A stretch of DNA of 64,000 nucleotides from Geodermatophilus dictyosporus (GCF_900115505.1 NZ_FOWQ01000004.1:118250-182249), one strand, 5' to 3'; shown: positions 34,246 through 44,330, counted from the stretch's first letter. The notes: a model not told the origin generated them from the sequence alone. Made by a program: numbers and translations.

Positions 34246-35964
34246 TCAGTCCCGCGGCTCCTGCGGACGACCGCCCTCGGAGGGGCGACCACCCTCGGAC
34301 GGGCGCCCGCCCTCGGCGGGACGACCACCTTCGGCGGGTCGGCCGCTCGTGGTGAGCTCCCGCTGCGGCTCGGCCGGGGCGAGACCCCGGTCCTCCCCGC
34401 GCTGCTCGAGCTCGACCGCGGTGGGCTCCTCGATCGGGGAGAAGAACCCGCGGATGGCCCGGCGGGCGCCGCCCACCTGGTTCATCTTCTTGGGCACCGG
34501 CGCACCGCCGTAGGCCAGCTGGCCGTGGCCGTGCTCGTCCACCGGCCCGAGCGGCTGGTGGACCTCGATGAACTCACCGTGCGGCAGCCGGCGGATGACA
34601 CCGGTCTCGATGCCGTGCTCGAGCACCTCGCGGTCGTGCTGCTGCAGACCCAGGCAGATGCGGTAGGTCAGCACGTACGCGATCGGCGGCACGATGAGCA
34701 GCCCGATGCGGCCGATCCAGGTCATCGCGTTGAGGCTGATGTCGAACTTGTCGGCGATGACGTCGTTACCGCCCGACAGCAGCAGCACCAGGTAGAACGA
34801 GATGGCCATCACGCCCAGCGACGTCCGTACGGGTACGTCACGCGGGCGCTGCAGCAGGTGGTGCGAGGCGGTGTCGCCGGTCAGCTTCCGCTCGATGACG
34901 GGGTAGGCCATCAGGAGCGTGAACAGGATGCCCGGCAGGACCAGCGTCGGCCAGAAGAGCGCCGGGATGTTGTAGTTGCCCGGCAGGTAGATGTCCCACG
35001 CGGGGAACAGGCGCGTCGACCCGTCGAGGAACATGACGTACCAGTCGGGCTGGGACGCCGCCGAGACCTGCGCCGGGTTGTACGGGCCCCACAGCCAGAC
35101 CGGGTTGATCTGGACCAGCCCGCCGAGAGCGGCGACGACACCGAAGACCACGAGCAGCAGTCCGGTCGCCTTGCCCGCGAAGGTCGGGAAGAGCCGGTTG
35201 CCCACCACGTTGTGCTCGGTGCGGCCCGGGCCGGGGAACTGCGTGTGCTTCTGCTTGACCAGGATGAGCAGGTGCAGCGCGATCAACCCGAGCAGGATCG
35301 CCGGGATCAGCAGCACGTGGACGATGTAGAACCGGCCGACGATCAGCTCACCGACGTAGTCACCGCCGAACACGGCCCAGTGCGCCCAGGTCCCGATCAC
35401 CGGGATGGACAGGATGATCGCGCTGATGATCCGGAGGCCGGTGCCGGAGAGCAGGTCGTCGGGCATGGTGTAACCGGTCATGCCTTCGACCAGCGCCAGC
35501 ACCAGCAGTGCGACACCGATCAGCCAGTTGGTCTCACGCGGCCGGCGGAAGGCGCCGGTGAAGAAGATCCGCAGCATGTGGACGACGATCGAGGCGACGA
35601 AGAGCAGCGCCGCCCAGTGGTGCATCTGCCGGATGAGCAGACCGCCGCGGACGTCGAAGGAGATGTCCAGCGTCGAGGCGTAGGCGATCGACATGTCGAG
35701 GCCCCGCAACGGCGCGTACGACCCGTCGTAGACGACCTCGGTCATCGAGGCCTGGAAGAAGAACGTCAGGTACGTGCCGGTCAGCAGCAGGATGATGAAC
35801 GAGTAGAGCGCGATCTCGCCCAGGAGGAACGACCAGTGGTCGGGGAAGACCTTGTTGAGCGTCCTGCGCAGCGGACCGGCGACGATGAGCCGGTCGTCGA
35901 CCTCGAGCGCGGTCTTGCCCAGACGCGTCGTCGGCGCTCCCGGGGCGGTGGCGGTACGGGCCAT
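34246..35964 (-). CDS. qcrB: cytochrome bc1 complex cytochrome b subunit
   Basis: 572 residues. Di-heme membrane subunit of menaquinol:cytochrome c reductase. Eight or nine hydrophobic spans. The quinol-site motif appears as PDWY (canonical PEWY), in [12 protein letters not shown]. Heme histidines lie in the [10 protein letters not shown] and IVHML region and in TWAHWAVF. The C-terminus has a low-complexity tail with four copies of [A/S]EGGRP (coding 34264-34335). Start overlaps the qcrA stop (TGATG). In actinobacteria this subunit docks to the aa3 oxidase. Confidence 0.96.
   Translation of the reverse strand: MARTATAPGAPTTRLGKTALEVDDRLIVAGPLRRTLNKVFPDHWSFLLGEIALYSFIILLLTGTYLTFFFQASMTEVVYDGSYAPLRGLDMSIAYASTLDISFDVRGGLLIRQMHHWAALLFVASIVVHMLRIFFTGAFRRPRETNWLIGVALLVLALVEGMTGYTMPDDLLSGTGLRIISAIILSIPVIGTWAHWAVFGGDYVGELIVGRFYIVHVLLIPAILLGLIALHLLILVKQKHTQFPGPGRTEHNVVGNRLFPTFAGKATGLLLVVFGVVAALGGLVQINPVWLWGPYNPAQVSAASQPDWYVMFLDGSTRLFPAWDIYLPGNYNIPALFWPTLVLPGILFTLLMAYPVIERKLTGDTASHHLLQRPRDVPVRTSLGVMAISFYLVLLLSGGNDVIADKFDISLNAMTWIGRIGLLIVPPIAYVLTYRICLGLQQHDREVLEHGIETGVIRRLPHGEFIEVHQPLGPVDEHGHGQLAYGGAPVPKKMNQVGGARRAIRGFFSPIEEPTAVELEQRGEDRGLAPAEPQRELTTSGRPAEGGRPAEGGRPSEGGRPSEGGRPQEPRD
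34264..34335 (-). repeat. four tandem 18-bp units encoding EGGRP repeats
   Basis: Within the qcrB C-terminal tail, an 18-bp unit occurs four times, encoding [24 protein letters not shown]. Length could vary between strains by slippage. Confidence 0.8.
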
Positions 35965-37076
35965 CAGATGCGCTCCCGGTTCCAGTAAGTGGGACCCACG
36001 GCCTCAATGTAGTCGCTGCGCGCGACGAAGAAGCCCTCGTCGTCGACCGTGATCGGCAGCTGGGGGAGCGAGCGGGTGGCCGGGCCGAAGATCGGCTTGG
36101 CGCCCTGCGTCACGTCGAACTGCGACTGGTGGCAGGGGCAGAGGATCCGGCTGGTCTCCTGCTCGTACAGCGACACCGGGCAACCGGCGTGCGTGCAGAT
36201 CTTGGAGTAGGCGACGTAGTCGCCGTAGCCGAAGTCCTCCTGGCCGCTGCGCGGCACGGCCTGCTCCAGCTGCGCGGGGCGCAGCCGGATGAGCATCGTC
36301 GCGGCGTCGGCGAGCCGGTTGCCCTCGGGGACGGCCGGGAAGACCGTCTCCAGGGATCCGGGTTCCTGGTCACCCGGACGCACCGGGGTGCCGTCGTCGC
36401 GGACGAGCCGCACGCCCTCGGCCCACTCGGTGGTGCCCAGCGGGTCGCCCTCGTTGGGGTCCTTGATCAGGCCGCCGAGCGGGGCCAGCAGCATCAGGCC
36501 CAGGCCGCCGCCCATGAAGGCGAGGCTGCCGGTGATGAGCTTGCGCCGCTTCAGGCCGCTGTTGTGCAGACCGCCGACGAGGGTCGCCCCGGTGGTCACC
36601 CGGTCGAAGTGCGACCCGTCGTGCTTGTCCTGGACGGCGGTCTCGTGCGGCAGCAGCTTCTTGGTGTAGAGCACCAGGCCCACGCCGAAGAAGGTGAACG
36701 CCAGCGCCATGAGCAGGCCCAGCAGCGGCGTGTACAGCACGCTGAAGCTGCTGCTGCCCAGCTCCCACTGCCAGTCGGGCAGGAACCACCCGGCGCCGGC
36801 GTAGACGACGACGAAGGCGAAGGCGCAGAGCCCCGCGAGGCCGAACAACAGGCCGACCTGGCGGACGGCCCGCTTCTCCAGCGGGGAGCCCGGCTCGGGA
36901 CCGGGCTCGACGTGGAGGATCTCCACCCCGTCGTAGCGGGCACCGAGCCGGTCGAGCTCCTCCCGGGGGAGGGCGGCCAGCTGCTCGGGCGTGTAGTCGT
37001 CGTCCGGGCCGCCGTACAGCGGGCCCGGGGTGTCCGCGCCGCCGGTCGAGCCGGGACGCGTGTCGTGCGTGGTCAC
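35964..37076 (-). CDS. qcrA: cytochrome bc1 complex Rieske iron-sulfur subunit
   Basis: 370 residues. Actinobacterial QcrA with three membrane segments ([41 protein letters not shown], and [22 protein letters not shown], preceded by RRK as a Tat-like motif). The C-terminal Rieske domain has cluster ligands CTHAGC and CPCHQS. Its GTG overlaps the qcrC stop (GTGA), so the operon is tightly coupled. Confidence 0.96.
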   Translation of the reverse strand: MTTHDTRPGSTGGADTPGPLYGGPDDDYTPEQLAALPREELDRLGARYDGVEILHVEPGPEPGSPLEKRAVRQVGLLFGLAGLCAFAFVVVYAGAGWFLPDWQWELGSSSFSVLYTPLLGLLMALAFTFFGVGLVLYTKKLLPHETAVQDKHDGSHFDRVTTGATLVGGLHNSGLKRRKLITGSLAFMGGGLGLMLLAPLGGLIKDPNEGDPLGTTEWAEGVRLVRDDGTPVRPGDQEPGSLETVFPAVPEGNRLADAATMLIRLRPAQLEQAVPRSGQEDFGYGDYVAYSKICTHAGCPVSLYEQETSRILCPCHQSQFDVTQGAKPIFGPATRSLPQLPITVDDEGFFVARSDYIEAVGPTYWNRERI

Positions 37077-37951
37077 GCCTTGCTCCCCATCCAGAAGATC
37101 CCGAACAGCAGGGCCGAGACGCCGACGAGCCAGATGACCAGGCCCTCGCCCACCGGGCCGATGCGGCCGATGCCCGCGCCGCCCGGGTCGGGCATGTCGG
37201 TGATCGTCTGGATGTAGTTGATGATCGAGCGCTTCTCCTCGGCGGTCAGCTGGTTGTCCCCGAAGACGGGCATGTTCTCCGGGCCGCTGAGCATGGCCGA
37301 GTAGATCTCGAGGTCGTTGGCGTCCTCGATGCTGGGCGCGTACTTGCCCGACGACAGGGCGCCGCCCTCGCCGACGAAGTTGTGGCAGGACGCGCAGTTG
37401 AGCCGGAACAGCTCCCCGCCGAGGGCCAGGTCGCCGTCGCGCAGGTCGCCGGAGGGCAGCACCGGGCCGCCGCCGTTGGCCTGCACGTAGGCCATCAGCT
37501 GGTCGATCTCCTCGTCGGAGAAGATGGCCGGCTTGTCGGGGGCCTGGGCCTCCTGGCGGACCAGCGGCATGCGGCCGGTGTGCACCTGGAAGTAGACGGC
37601 GGCCTCGCCGACGCCGATCAGCGACGGGCCGCGGTTGGGCACGCCCTCGAGGTTCTCGCCGTGGCAGCTGATGCAGCTGCGCTCGTACAGCTCGCGGCCG
37701 GCGGCCTCGGCGCTGGACTCGCTGCCCTCGTCGGCGGCCTGGGCCCCGGGCGCGAGGGTCGAGTAGAGGGCACCGGTCAGGACGAGACCGGCCATCAGGG
37801 CGGCGACGTTGGCCAGCCGGCGACGCTGCCTGGAGCGGCGGCGGGCCCGGGCGGCGGCCGCCGGGGTGCCCTCGGCCGGCCGCCGCGACCAGCGGGACCG
37901 GCGTGGCCCCTCGTCGAGCTGGGTGTCGGACTGGGGGTTCGTGGTGGACAC
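37073..37951 (-). CDS. qcrC: diheme cytochrome c subunit of bc1
   Basis: 292 residues. Membrane anchor near residues 45-65, two cytochrome c domains with CISCH and CASCH heme-attachment motifs, and a C-terminal span (VIWLVGVSALLFGIFWMG). The fused diheme c1/c carries electrons directly to the CuA of CtaC without a soluble cytochrome c. GTG start with AGGGA upstream, seven bases after ctaE. Confidence 0.95.
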   Translation of the reverse strand: MSTTNPQSDTQLDEGPRRSRWSRRPAEGTPAAAARARRRSRQRRRLANVAALMAGLVLTGALYSTLAPGAQAADEGSESSAEAAGRELYERSCISCHGENLEGVPNRGPSLIGVGEAAVYFQVHTGRMPLVRQEAQAPDKPAIFSDEEIDQLMAYVQANGGGPVLPSGDLRDGDLALGGELFRLNCASCHNFVGEGGALSSGKYAPSIEDANDLEIYSAMLSGPENMPVFGDNQLTAEEKRSIINYIQTITDMPDPGGAGIGRIGPVGEGLVIWLVGVSALLFGIFWMGSKA

Positions 37952-37958
37952 CGGTTCC

Positions 37959-38585
37959 CTAGCGGATCAGGTAGATCGTGGCGAAGAGCCCGACCCACAC
38001 GACGTCGACGAAGTGCCAGTAATAGGAGACCACGATGGCCGAGGTCGCCTGTGCCGGCGTGAACCGGCCCATGGTGGACCGGATGAGCACGTAGACGAAG
38101 GCCACCAGGCCGCCGATGACGTGCAGCGCGTGGAAGCCGGTCGTCAGGTAGAAGACCGAGCCGTAGGTCGAGCTGGAGATGGTGGTCGCGTGCTCGGTGA
38201 CCAGCACCCGGTACTCGTTGGCCTGGGCCAGGACGAACACCAGGCCCATCACGAAGGTGATCGTGAACCACCGGCGCAGGCCGTAGACGTTGCCGCTCTC
38301 CGCCGCGAAGACGCCGATCTGGCAGGTGACCGAGGAGGCGACCAGGACCAGGGTGAAGAAGAGCGCGTAGGGCAGGTTGAGCTCGGTGGGTTCCGGGGGC
38401 CAGCCCTCGGTCGCGCGGGCGCGCGCGGTGAAGTACATGGCGAACAGCCCGGCGAAGAACATCAGCTCGCTGGAGAGCCAGATGATCGTGCCGACGCTGA
38501 CCATGTTCGGTCGGGTCAGGGAGTGCACCCGCGAGGTGTCGAAGGTGCTGCTCGCCACGGGGGCCGTTGTCACGACGCCCATCAT
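37959..38585 (-). CDS. ctaE: cytochrome c oxidase subunit III
   Basis: 208 residues with five membrane spans: [79 protein letters not shown], and [19 protein letters not shown]. The ELMFFAGLF and HxxHVxxG patterns are typical of CtaE. First gene of the ctaE-qcrCAB operon. Start could be either ATG of the ATGATG pair (38585 or 38582); no clear Shine-Dalgarno. Subunit I (ctaD) is not in the window. Confidence 0.95.
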   Translation of the reverse strand: MMGVVTTAPVASSTFDTSRVHSLTRPNMVSVGTIIWLSSELMFFAGLFAMYFTARARATEGWPPEPTELNLPYALFFTLVLVASSVTCQIGVFAAESGNVYGLRRWFTITFVMGLVFVLAQANEYRVLVTEHATTISSSTYGSVFYLTTGFHALHVIGGLVAFVYVLIRSTMGRFTPAQATSAIVVSYYWHFVDVVWVGLFATIYLIR

Positions 38586-38703
38586 GTCACCGGCCGGCGA
38601 CAGGCACCGATCGCGGGTGGCACGACGTGCCTGGTCCGTGACCGGGTCGAGACCGTCCCCCGTCCGGGTGTCGTCCCGGCCGGGCGGAGGAGGGCCGGGG
38701 CAC

Positions 38704-38709
38704 TACGCT
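38704..38709 (+). promoter_or_regulatory. leaderless promoter -10 (receiver-like gene and trpD)
   Basis: TACGCT seven bases before GTG 38717. Confidence 0.6.
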
Positions 38710-38716
38710 CCCGCAC

Positions 38717-39142
38717 GTGAGCGACGCGCCGGCCACCGTCCTGGTCTACAGCTCCCGGCCCGAGGTCCGCGAGGCCGTCCGCACCGCCGTCGGCCGCCGT
38801 CCGGCGCCCGACGTCGGTCCGCTGACCTGGATCGAGTGCGCCACCGGCGAGGACGTCGTCGACACCGTCGACGGCGGTGGCGTGGACCTGTGCGTCCTCG
38901 ACGGCGAGGCGCAGCCCACCGGGGGGCTGGCGCTGTCCCGCCAGATGGTCGTGGAGGTCGCCGACCGCCCGGCGATCTGCGTGCTCATCGCCCGGCAGCC
39001 CGACCGCTGGCTGGCGCACTGGTCGCAGGCCGACGGCACGCTCGCCCTGCCGGTCGACCCGCTGGTCGCCCCGCAGGTCGTGGCCGGGCTGCTGCGCGAG
39101 CGGGCCGGGCGTGGCCCGTCCCGCCGTCCCGTCTCGCGGTGA
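38717..39142 (+). CDS. degenerate receiver-like domain protein
   Basis: 141 residues. The alternating strands and helices ([21 protein letters not shown], then [38 protein letters not shown]) resemble a CheY-type receiver. The phospho-acceptor-like Asp in LCVLDGE is kept. The acidic pair at the first strand (normally DD) is YSSR, and the conserved Lys before Pro is missing, so phosphorylation is doubtful. No output domain. Its stop overlaps the trpD start (GTGA), so it is co-expressed with trpD. Confidence 0.7.
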   Translation: MSDAPATVLVYSSRPEVREAVRTAVGRRPAPDVGPLTWIECATGEDVVDTVDGGGVDLCVLDGEAQPTGGLALSRQMVVEVADRPAICVLIARQPDRWLAHWSQADGTLALPVDPLVAPQVVAGLLRERAGRGPSRRPVSR

Positions 39143-40203
39143 GCGCGCGCACCTCTGCCGGGCCGTCGTGGCCCGGCCTGCTGACGCGCCTGCTCGCCGG
39201 TGAGGACCTCGCCGCCGACGACACCGCGTGGGCGATGCGCGAGATCATGAGCGGCGAGGCGACGCCGGCGCAGGTGGCCGGCTTCGCGGTGGCGCTGCGG
39301 GCCAAGGGCGAGGCGCCCGCCGAGGTCGCCGGACTGGCGGCCACGATGCTGGAGCGGGCCACGCCGGTGCAGCTGTCCGGCGCGTTCGTCGACGTCGTCG
39401 GCACCGGCGGCGACGGCGCGCACACGGTGAACATCTCCACGATGGCCGCGGTGGTGACCGCGGCCGCCGGCGTCCCGGTGGCCAAGCACGGCAACCGGGC
39501 GGCCTCGTCGTCCTCCGGGGCCGCCGACGTGCTCGAGGCGCTCGGCGTGGTCATCGACCTCCCGGCGCCGGCCGTGGCCCGCTGTGTGCAGGAGGCGGGC
39601 ATCGGATTCTTCTTCGCGCCGGTCTTCCACCCCGGCTACCGGCACACCGCCGCCCCGCGCCGCGAGATGGGCATCGGCACGGTGTTCAACTTCCTCGGCC
39701 CGCTGACCAACCCGGCCCGGCCGGTGGCCGCCGCCATCGGCTGCGCCGACGCCCGCATGGCGCCCGTGCTGGCGGCCGTGGTCGCCGGCCGGGGGAGCCG
39801 GGCGCTGGTGTTCCGCGGGGACGACGGCCTCGACGAGCTCACCACCGCGACGACGTCGCGGGTCTGGGTGGCGCGCGACGGCGCGGTGGCCCCCGGCGTC
39901 GTCGACCCCACCGACCTCGGCATCGCCCCGGCCGGGCCGGACGCGCTGCGCGGCGGGGACCCGGCGTACAACGCCGAGGTGTTCCGGCGGGTCGTCGGCG
40001 GCGAGGCGGGGCCGGTGCGCGACGCCGTGCTGCTCAACGCCGCGGCCGCCCTGGCGGCCTTCGACGAGCACGGCGGGGAGCTGACCGCCGCGCTGGCGGG
40101 CGGCATCGAGCGGGCCGCCGCGGCCGTGGACGACGGCCGGGCGAGCGCGCTGCTCGACCGCTGGGTGGCCGTCAGCCGAGCCGCCGCCGGCCAGTACGGC
40201 TAG
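39139..40203 (+). CDS. trpD: anthranilate phosphoribosyltransferase
   Basis: 354 residues. Second step of tryptophan synthesis: anthranilate plus [20 protein letters not shown] is the PRPP loop; [22 protein letters not shown] and [30 protein letters not shown] are family signatures. Separate from other trp genes; in this group trpD sits next to the respiratory genes. GTG overlaps the upstream gene. Ends in the shared CTAG with the opposite gene. Confidence 0.96.
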   Translation: MSARTSAGPSWPGLLTRLLAGEDLAADDTAWAMREIMSGEATPAQVAGFAVALRAKGEAPAEVAGLAATMLERATPVQLSGAFVDVVGTGGDGAHTVNISTMAAVVTAAAGVPVAKHGNRAASSSSGAADVLEALGVVIDLPAPAVARCVQEAGIGFFFAPVFHPGYRHTAAPRREMGIGTVFNFLGPLTNPARPVAAAIGCADARMAPVLAAVVAGRGSRALVFRGDDGLDELTTATTSRVWVARDGAVAPGVVDPTDLGIAPAGPDALRGGDPAYNAEVFRRVVGGEAGPVRDAVLLNAAAALAAFDEHGGELTAALAGGIERAAAAVDDGRASALLDRWVAVSRAAAGQYG

Positions 40204-40487
40204 TCGGCGTTCTCGAAGCCGAGGGAGAAGGCCGCCTCGAGGTCGTGCCGGGAGTAGGCCCGGAAGGCGATGTGGGTGTCGGTCTCGAGGACGCCGGGCA
40301 CCTTGTTGATCCGGCCGGCGATCACCTCGGCGACCTGCTCGAACTCGCGGACCCGCACGATGGCGACGAGGTCGGTGTCCCCGGCGACGGAGTAGACCTC
40401 GCTGACGCCCTCCAGGTCGGCGACGGCCTGGGCCACCTCGCCGATGGCGTCGGTGGCGGCGTCGATCATCACGATGGCGGTGATCAC
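40200..40487 (-). CDS. stand-alone Lrp/AsnC ligand-binding (RAM) domain protein
   Basis: 95 residues: the alpha/beta RAM fold only, without a helix-turn-helix. [34 protein letters not shown], then the [28 protein letters not shown] repeat, closely follow the family. Such proteins oligomerise and may bind amino acids or partner Lrp regulators. It converges on trpD with overlapping stops. GTG has TAGCAT seven bases upstream. Confidence 0.9.
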   Translation of the reverse strand: MITAIVMIDAATDAIGEVAQAVADLEGVSEVYSVAGDTDLVAIVRVREFEQVAEVIAGRINKVPGVLETDTHIAFRAYSRHDLEAAFSLGFENAD

Positions 40488-40494
40488 GCCGGGG

Positions 40495-40500
40495 ATGCTA
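40495..40500 (-). promoter_or_regulatory. leaderless promoter -10 (RAM protein)
   Basis: TAGCAT on the minus strand, seven bases before GTG 40487. Confidence 0.6.
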
Positions 40501-40536
40501 GTCGAAGGGCCCTCCTGCCCCCCGCGTCTCGCTCCG

Positions 40537-40569
40537 CTCGCCGCCGGCGGGTCACCCGCCGGCGGCGAG
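40537..40569 (-). terminator. terminator overlapping the exonuclease stop codon
   Basis: 16-bp inverted repeat (40537-40552 with 40554-40569), apex at the TCA that is the reverse stop codon, so the real loop must be a few bases. It encodes the last five residues of the gene. The RAM gene promoter lies just beyond. Confidence 0.7.
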
Positions 40570-42390
40570 GCGCTCGGGGCGGGCGCGGGTGCCCAACTGC
40601 CGGCCGTCGGCGAACGGGTCGCGCAGCGCCCGCCCGGCCTCCACCCGCGCGAGGAACCCGCTGAGCCCGCCCGTCCCCGGCGCCGCGCAGGCCAGCGTGC
40701 CGTGCACCTCGACCAGCCGGGTGCCCGGCTTCTCCATCCACCGCACGACCAGCTCGGTCTCGTCGACCGACGCGGCGAGCTCGCCGTCGGGGCCGGGAGG
40801 CGTCTCCGCGGTGGCGCGCAGGCCGCCGAGCGTGTCGCGCACCGACACCCCCCGGGCGGCGCAGCCGGCCGCCACGAGCCGCCCGCGGCGCACCACCGAC
40901 AGCGCCCAGCCGCCCTCGCCGTCGGGCCGGGCGAGCACGAGCTCCGGGACGGCGGCCAGCGACTCCAGCCGCTGCCGCCGGCGGACCGCGCGGACGAGGA
41001 CGGCGACCCGGTCGCGGAGCAGCGCGGCGTCCTCGAAGCGCTCCTCGGCGGCCAGCCGGTCGACGCGGTCGAGCAGCGGGGCGACCAGGTCCCGCGGGTC
41101 GCCGGCGACGGCGGCGCGCAGCACGGCGGTGATCGCGGCGTACTCCTCGACCGACTGCGCCCCGGTGCACGGCGCGCCGCAGCGGCCCATGCCGAACAGC
41201 GCGCAGGCGCTGGTGTGCACGCGCGGGGACAGCCGCGAGGTGCACTGCCGCAGCGGCAGCGCCTCGTGGACGGCGGCCATCGCCATGTCCGCGGCGCGCC
41301 GGTCGGCGAAGGGGCCGAGGAACAGCCCCGCCCCCGGCCGCACCCGCCGCACCGCCGACAGCCGGGGGAAGGCCTCCTCGGTCAGCCGCAGCCACAGCGC
41401 CCGCTCGGGGAAGCGGGAGCGGCGGTTGTAGCGCGGTTTGTGCTCGGCGATGAGCCGCAGCTCCCGGACGGCGGCCTCGAGGTCGTGCGCGCACGGCAGT
41501 GCCTCGACCCGCTGCGCGAGCGCCACCATCTCGGTCATCCGGCTGCGCTGCTCGCTGGAGGAGAAGTAGCTGCGCACCCGGGTGCGCAGGTCGGTCGACG
41601 TCCCGACGTAGAGGGGCTCGTCACGCGGCCCGCGGAAGACGTAGACGCCCGGGCCCGAGGGGACGTGCTCGGCGAGGTGCCGCTTGCGGCGGCGCTCCGG
41701 GTCGACCTGGCGGGTGAGGGAGGTCAGCTCCTCCAGCGACGTGACCCCCAGCGGCCCGAGCCGCTCGAACAGGCCGTGGAGGACGTCGACGGTCGCGCGG
41801 GCGTCGTCCAGCGCCCGGTGGCAGGGCGAGGTGGCGGCGGAGAAGAACGGCGCCAGGGTGGCCAGCTTGCAGTTGGGCACCTCGTCGCGGGACAGCAGCC
41901 GGCGGGCGAGGACGGCGGTGTCGACCGAGGCGGCGGCGGGCCACGCGGTGCCGGTCTGCTCGCACGCGGCCCTGAGGAAACCGAGGTCGAAGGGCGCGTT
42001 GTGGGCCACCAGCACCGCGCCGCGGGCGAACTCGAGGAAGGCCGGCAGCACCGCGTCGATGCGCGGGGCGGTGGCCACCATGGCGGTGGTGATACCGGTG
42101 AGCACGCTGATGTAGGGCGGCACCTCGCAGCCCGGGTCCACCAGCGTCTGGAACTCCCCGAGCACCTCACCGGCGCGCACCTTCACCGCGCCGATCTCGG
42201 TGATCGCGCTGTCCTTGGGCGAGCCCCCGGTCGTCTCCAGGTCGACGACGACGAAGGTGACCGCCGCCAGTGGCGTCCCCAGCTCGTCGATCGTGGTCTG
42301 CGCGGGCCCGGAGCCGGGGTGGCCGGCGGCCTGCTCGTGACGGGGCAGCCGTGACCCGGTGCCGCCGGGGCGGGCGCTGGGGAAGTGCAC
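40552..42390 (-). CDS. DEDDh exonuclease fused to UvrC/Cho-like GIY-YIG nuclease
   Basis: 612 residues. The N-terminal DEDDh 3'-5' exonuclease domain (DnaQ/epsilon type, residues about 45-205) has VVVDLETTGG (first acidic pair), HNAPFDLGFL, and HRALDDARAT. The GIY-YIG domain follows with SGPGVYVFRGP and EPLYVGTSTDLRTRVRSYF. Then comes a UvrC-like part, with RCGAPCTG cysteines and a UvrB-binding-like ERFEDAALLRDRVAVL helix. No UvrC C-terminal RNase H domain. Likely a DNA repair nuclease. GTG 42390 has TACCGT six bases upstream. The same fusion is known in mycobacteria. Confidence 0.93.
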   Translation of the reverse strand: MHFPSARPGGTGSRLPRHEQAAGHPGSGPAQTTIDELGTPLAAVTFVVVDLETTGGSPKDSAITEIGAVKVRAGEVLGEFQTLVDPGCEVPPYISVLTGITTAMVATAPRIDAVLPAFLEFARGAVLVAHNAPFDLGFLRAACEQTGTAWPAAASVDTAVLARRLLSRDEVPNCKLATLAPFFSAATSPCHRALDDARATVDVLHGLFERLGPLGVTSLEELTSLTRQVDPERRRKRHLAEHVPSGPGVYVFRGPRDEPLYVGTSTDLRTRVRSYFSSSEQRSRMTEMVALAQRVEALPCAHDLEAAVRELRLIAEHKPRYNRRSRFPERALWLRLTEEAFPRLSAVRRVRPGAGLFLGPFADRRAADMAMAAVHEALPLRQCTSRLSPRVHTSACALFGMGRCGAPCTGAQSVEEYAAITAVLRAAVAGDPRDLVAPLLDRVDRLAAEERFEDAALLRDRVAVLVRAVRRRQRLESLAAVPELVLARPDGEGGWALSVVRRGRLVAAGCAARGVSVRDTLGGLRATAETPPGPDGELAASVDETELVVRWMEKPGTRLVEVHGTLACAAPGTGGLSGFLARVEAGRALRDPFADGRQLGTRARPERLAAGG

Positions 42391-42396
42391 GGCGGG

Positions 42397-42402
42397 ACGG
42401 TA
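42397..42402 (-). promoter_or_regulatory. leaderless promoter -10 (exonuclease fusion)
   Basis: TACCGT on the minus strand, six bases before GTG 42390. The 174 bases to the next gene hold nothing else clear. Confidence 0.6.
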
Positions 42403-42564
42403 GGCCGGGGGTCGGACAGTCCCGCGGGCACACGCCGCGTGACCGGCGCCCGCACGGCTCGCCCGGCCGGGGGAGGGCGCGCCGGAGCCGGTGGCGCAGC
42501 CGCCGACGACTGGGGCACGATCCCGCGGTGGGCCACGGTGGCCGCCACGTCGGGAGGGGGACCG

Positions 42565-44307
42565 ATGCGCGCCCGGTCGCCGCGGGGGACCAGGCCGCGG
42601 ACGGCGGCGCTGGGCCTGGCCGCCGCGGTCGCCGTCCTCCTGGCCGTGCCCCTCGCCGGACCGGCCGCGGCCGCGCCCAGCGACCAGCCCGGGGGCACCA
42701 GCGGCGTGCTCGACAGCGAGGCCCTCGACCGGCTGCAGCAGCGGGCCGCCGAGGTGCAGGCCGACCTCCGGCAACGCCAGGCCGAGGTGACCGCCGCCCG
42801 CGACGCGCTGGCCGCCGCCCAGGCCGACGTCGAGGCGGCGCGCGCCGTGGTGGCCGACGCCGAGGGCGCGCTGGCGCGGTACCAGGACGTGGTGGCCGAC
42901 TACGCCGCGGCGGTCTACCGCGACGGCGGTGCGCCGACCCCGCTGTCCGTGCTGCTCTCCGGCGGGGACCCGGGGGACGCCGCCGCCGCGATCGGCTACC
43001 TGGAGGCGGTCGACGCGCACACCGCGGTGGTCGTCGGGGGGGCCGAGCAGCAGCGGCAGGCGGCGCTGGACGAGCAGGGCACCGCCGACGCCGCCCTCGC
43101 CGAGGCGCAGGGGCGGGCCGACCGCCTGGCCGGGGAGGTCGCCGACCTGGAGGCCACCGCCGCGGCGGTCACCGAGGAGCTCGACGCGGCCCTCGGCGAG
43201 GTCGACCGGCAGCTGGCGCAGCTGCAGCGCGCGCAGGGCGACGTCAACGCGCAGACGGCGGCCAACTGGCGCGCCTACCTCGACCAGCTCGCCGCGGCCG
43301 GCGTCCGGGCCCCGGCGGCCCCGGCGCTGCTCGACCCCGCGCGCGGCCTGCCGGCCGGGCTGGCGCCGGTCGGGGCGACCGGCGGGGGAGCGCAGGCCGG
43401 TGCCGCCCAGCTGCCGCGGCAGCCGACGTCGCTGCTGGTGCTGCCGGCCGAGACGCTCGGCGCGGTCACCGCCGCCATGGACACCCTCGGCCGTCCCTAC
43501 GCCCCGGGCACGGCGGGCCCGGACTCCTGGGACTGCGGCTCGCTGGTGTCCTCCGTCTACGGCGCCGCCGGCATCGACCTGCCCGCCGACCAGGCCGGGC
43601 TGTTCGCCGTCAGCACGCCGGTCGACCTCGCCGACGTGCTGCCCGGCGACCTGGTGTTCCTCGGCACCCCGGAGTCGGGCCTGGGCCACGTCGGGATCGC
43701 CCTGGACCGGGAGACGATGCTCGCCGCCGACGGGCGGGCGGGCGCGGTCGTCGTCCGGCGGCTGCCCGCCGACCAGGTCCTGCACGTCGGCCGGCCGAGC
43801 CTGGGCCCACGACCCGAGGTCCCGGCGCCCGGCCCCGCCGACGGGGGGCTGCCCGTCGAGTGCGGCAACACCGTCCACCCGCCCAGCGCCGACGGCGCCC
43901 GCTCGTGGGGCGGCTACCCCAACGGGCTGATCCCGCCCAGCGCGCTGTGCCCGATCGGCGTGGCCGGCCACTCGCTGCGCTGCGACGCCGCCGCGGCCTG
44001 GCGGGCGATGAGCGCGGCGTACGCCGAGGAGTTCGGGCAGCCGGTCTGCATCACCGACTCCTACCGGACCTACGCAGGCCAGGTGCGCCTCTACGGCGAG
44101 AAGCCGGCCCTGGCCGCGGTCCCGGGCACCAGCAACCACGGCTGGGGGCTGGCGGTGGACCTGTGCGGGGGCATCGAGGAGTTCGGCACGCCGCAGTACG
44201 CGTGGATGGTGGCCAACGCCGGCCGGTTCGGCTGGCTGCACCCGACCTGGGCCGACCCGGGCAACGGCCGCGAGGAGCCCTGGCACTGGGAGTACGCGGG
44301 CAGCTGA
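42565..44307 (+). CDS. secreted NlpC/P60 hydrolase fused to a VanY-like D,D-peptidase
   Basis: 580 residues. Signal peptide about 1-38 (ALGLAAAVAVLLAVPLAGPAAAAP). A long coiled coil follows (about 50-240; RLQQRAAEVQADLRQRQAEV onward), as in RipA-type autolysins. The NlpC/P60 domain (about 305-420) has its catalytic Cys324 in SWDCGSLV and His in GLGHVGIALD. A second catalytic domain, about 440-580, is of the M15B/VanY type: SYRTYAGQVRLY, HGWGLAVDLC (zinc His and Asp) and PWHWEYAG (second His). So one protein may cut both stem-peptide and D-Ala bonds. ATG has GGGAGGGGG five bases upstream. Confidence 0.93.
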   Translation: MRARSPRGTRPRTAALGLAAAVAVLLAVPLAGPAAAAPSDQPGGTSGVLDSEALDRLQQRAAEVQADLRQRQAEVTAARDALAAAQADVEAARAVVADAEGALARYQDVVADYAAAVYRDGGAPTPLSVLLSGGDPGDAAAAIGYLEAVDAHTAVVVGGAEQQRQAALDEQGTADAALAEAQGRADRLAGEVADLEATAAAVTEELDAALGEVDRQLAQLQRAQGDVNAQTAANWRAYLDQLAAAGVRAPAAPALLDPARGLPAGLAPVGATGGGAQAGAAQLPRQPTSLLVLPAETLGAVTAAMDTLGRPYAPGTAGPDSWDCGSLVSSVYGAAGIDLPADQAGLFAVSTPVDLADVLPGDLVFLGTPESGLGHVGIALDRETMLAADGRAGAVVVRRLPADQVLHVGRPSLGPRPEVPAPGPADGGLPVECGNTVHPPSADGARSWGGYPNGLIPPSALCPIGVAGHSLRCDAAAAWRAMSAAYAEEFGQPVCITDSYRTYAGQVRLYGEKPALAAVPGTSNHGWGLAVDLCGGIEEFGTPQYAWMVANAGRFGWLHPTWADPGNGREEPWHWEYAGS

Positions 44308-44330
44308 GCGGGACTGTCGGTGGCCGTCCC

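Noticed and set aside
35964-38585. Possible gene for ctaD in the respiratory operon
   Set aside because: All frames are accounted for by qcrA, qcrC and ctaE; subunit I is elsewhere.
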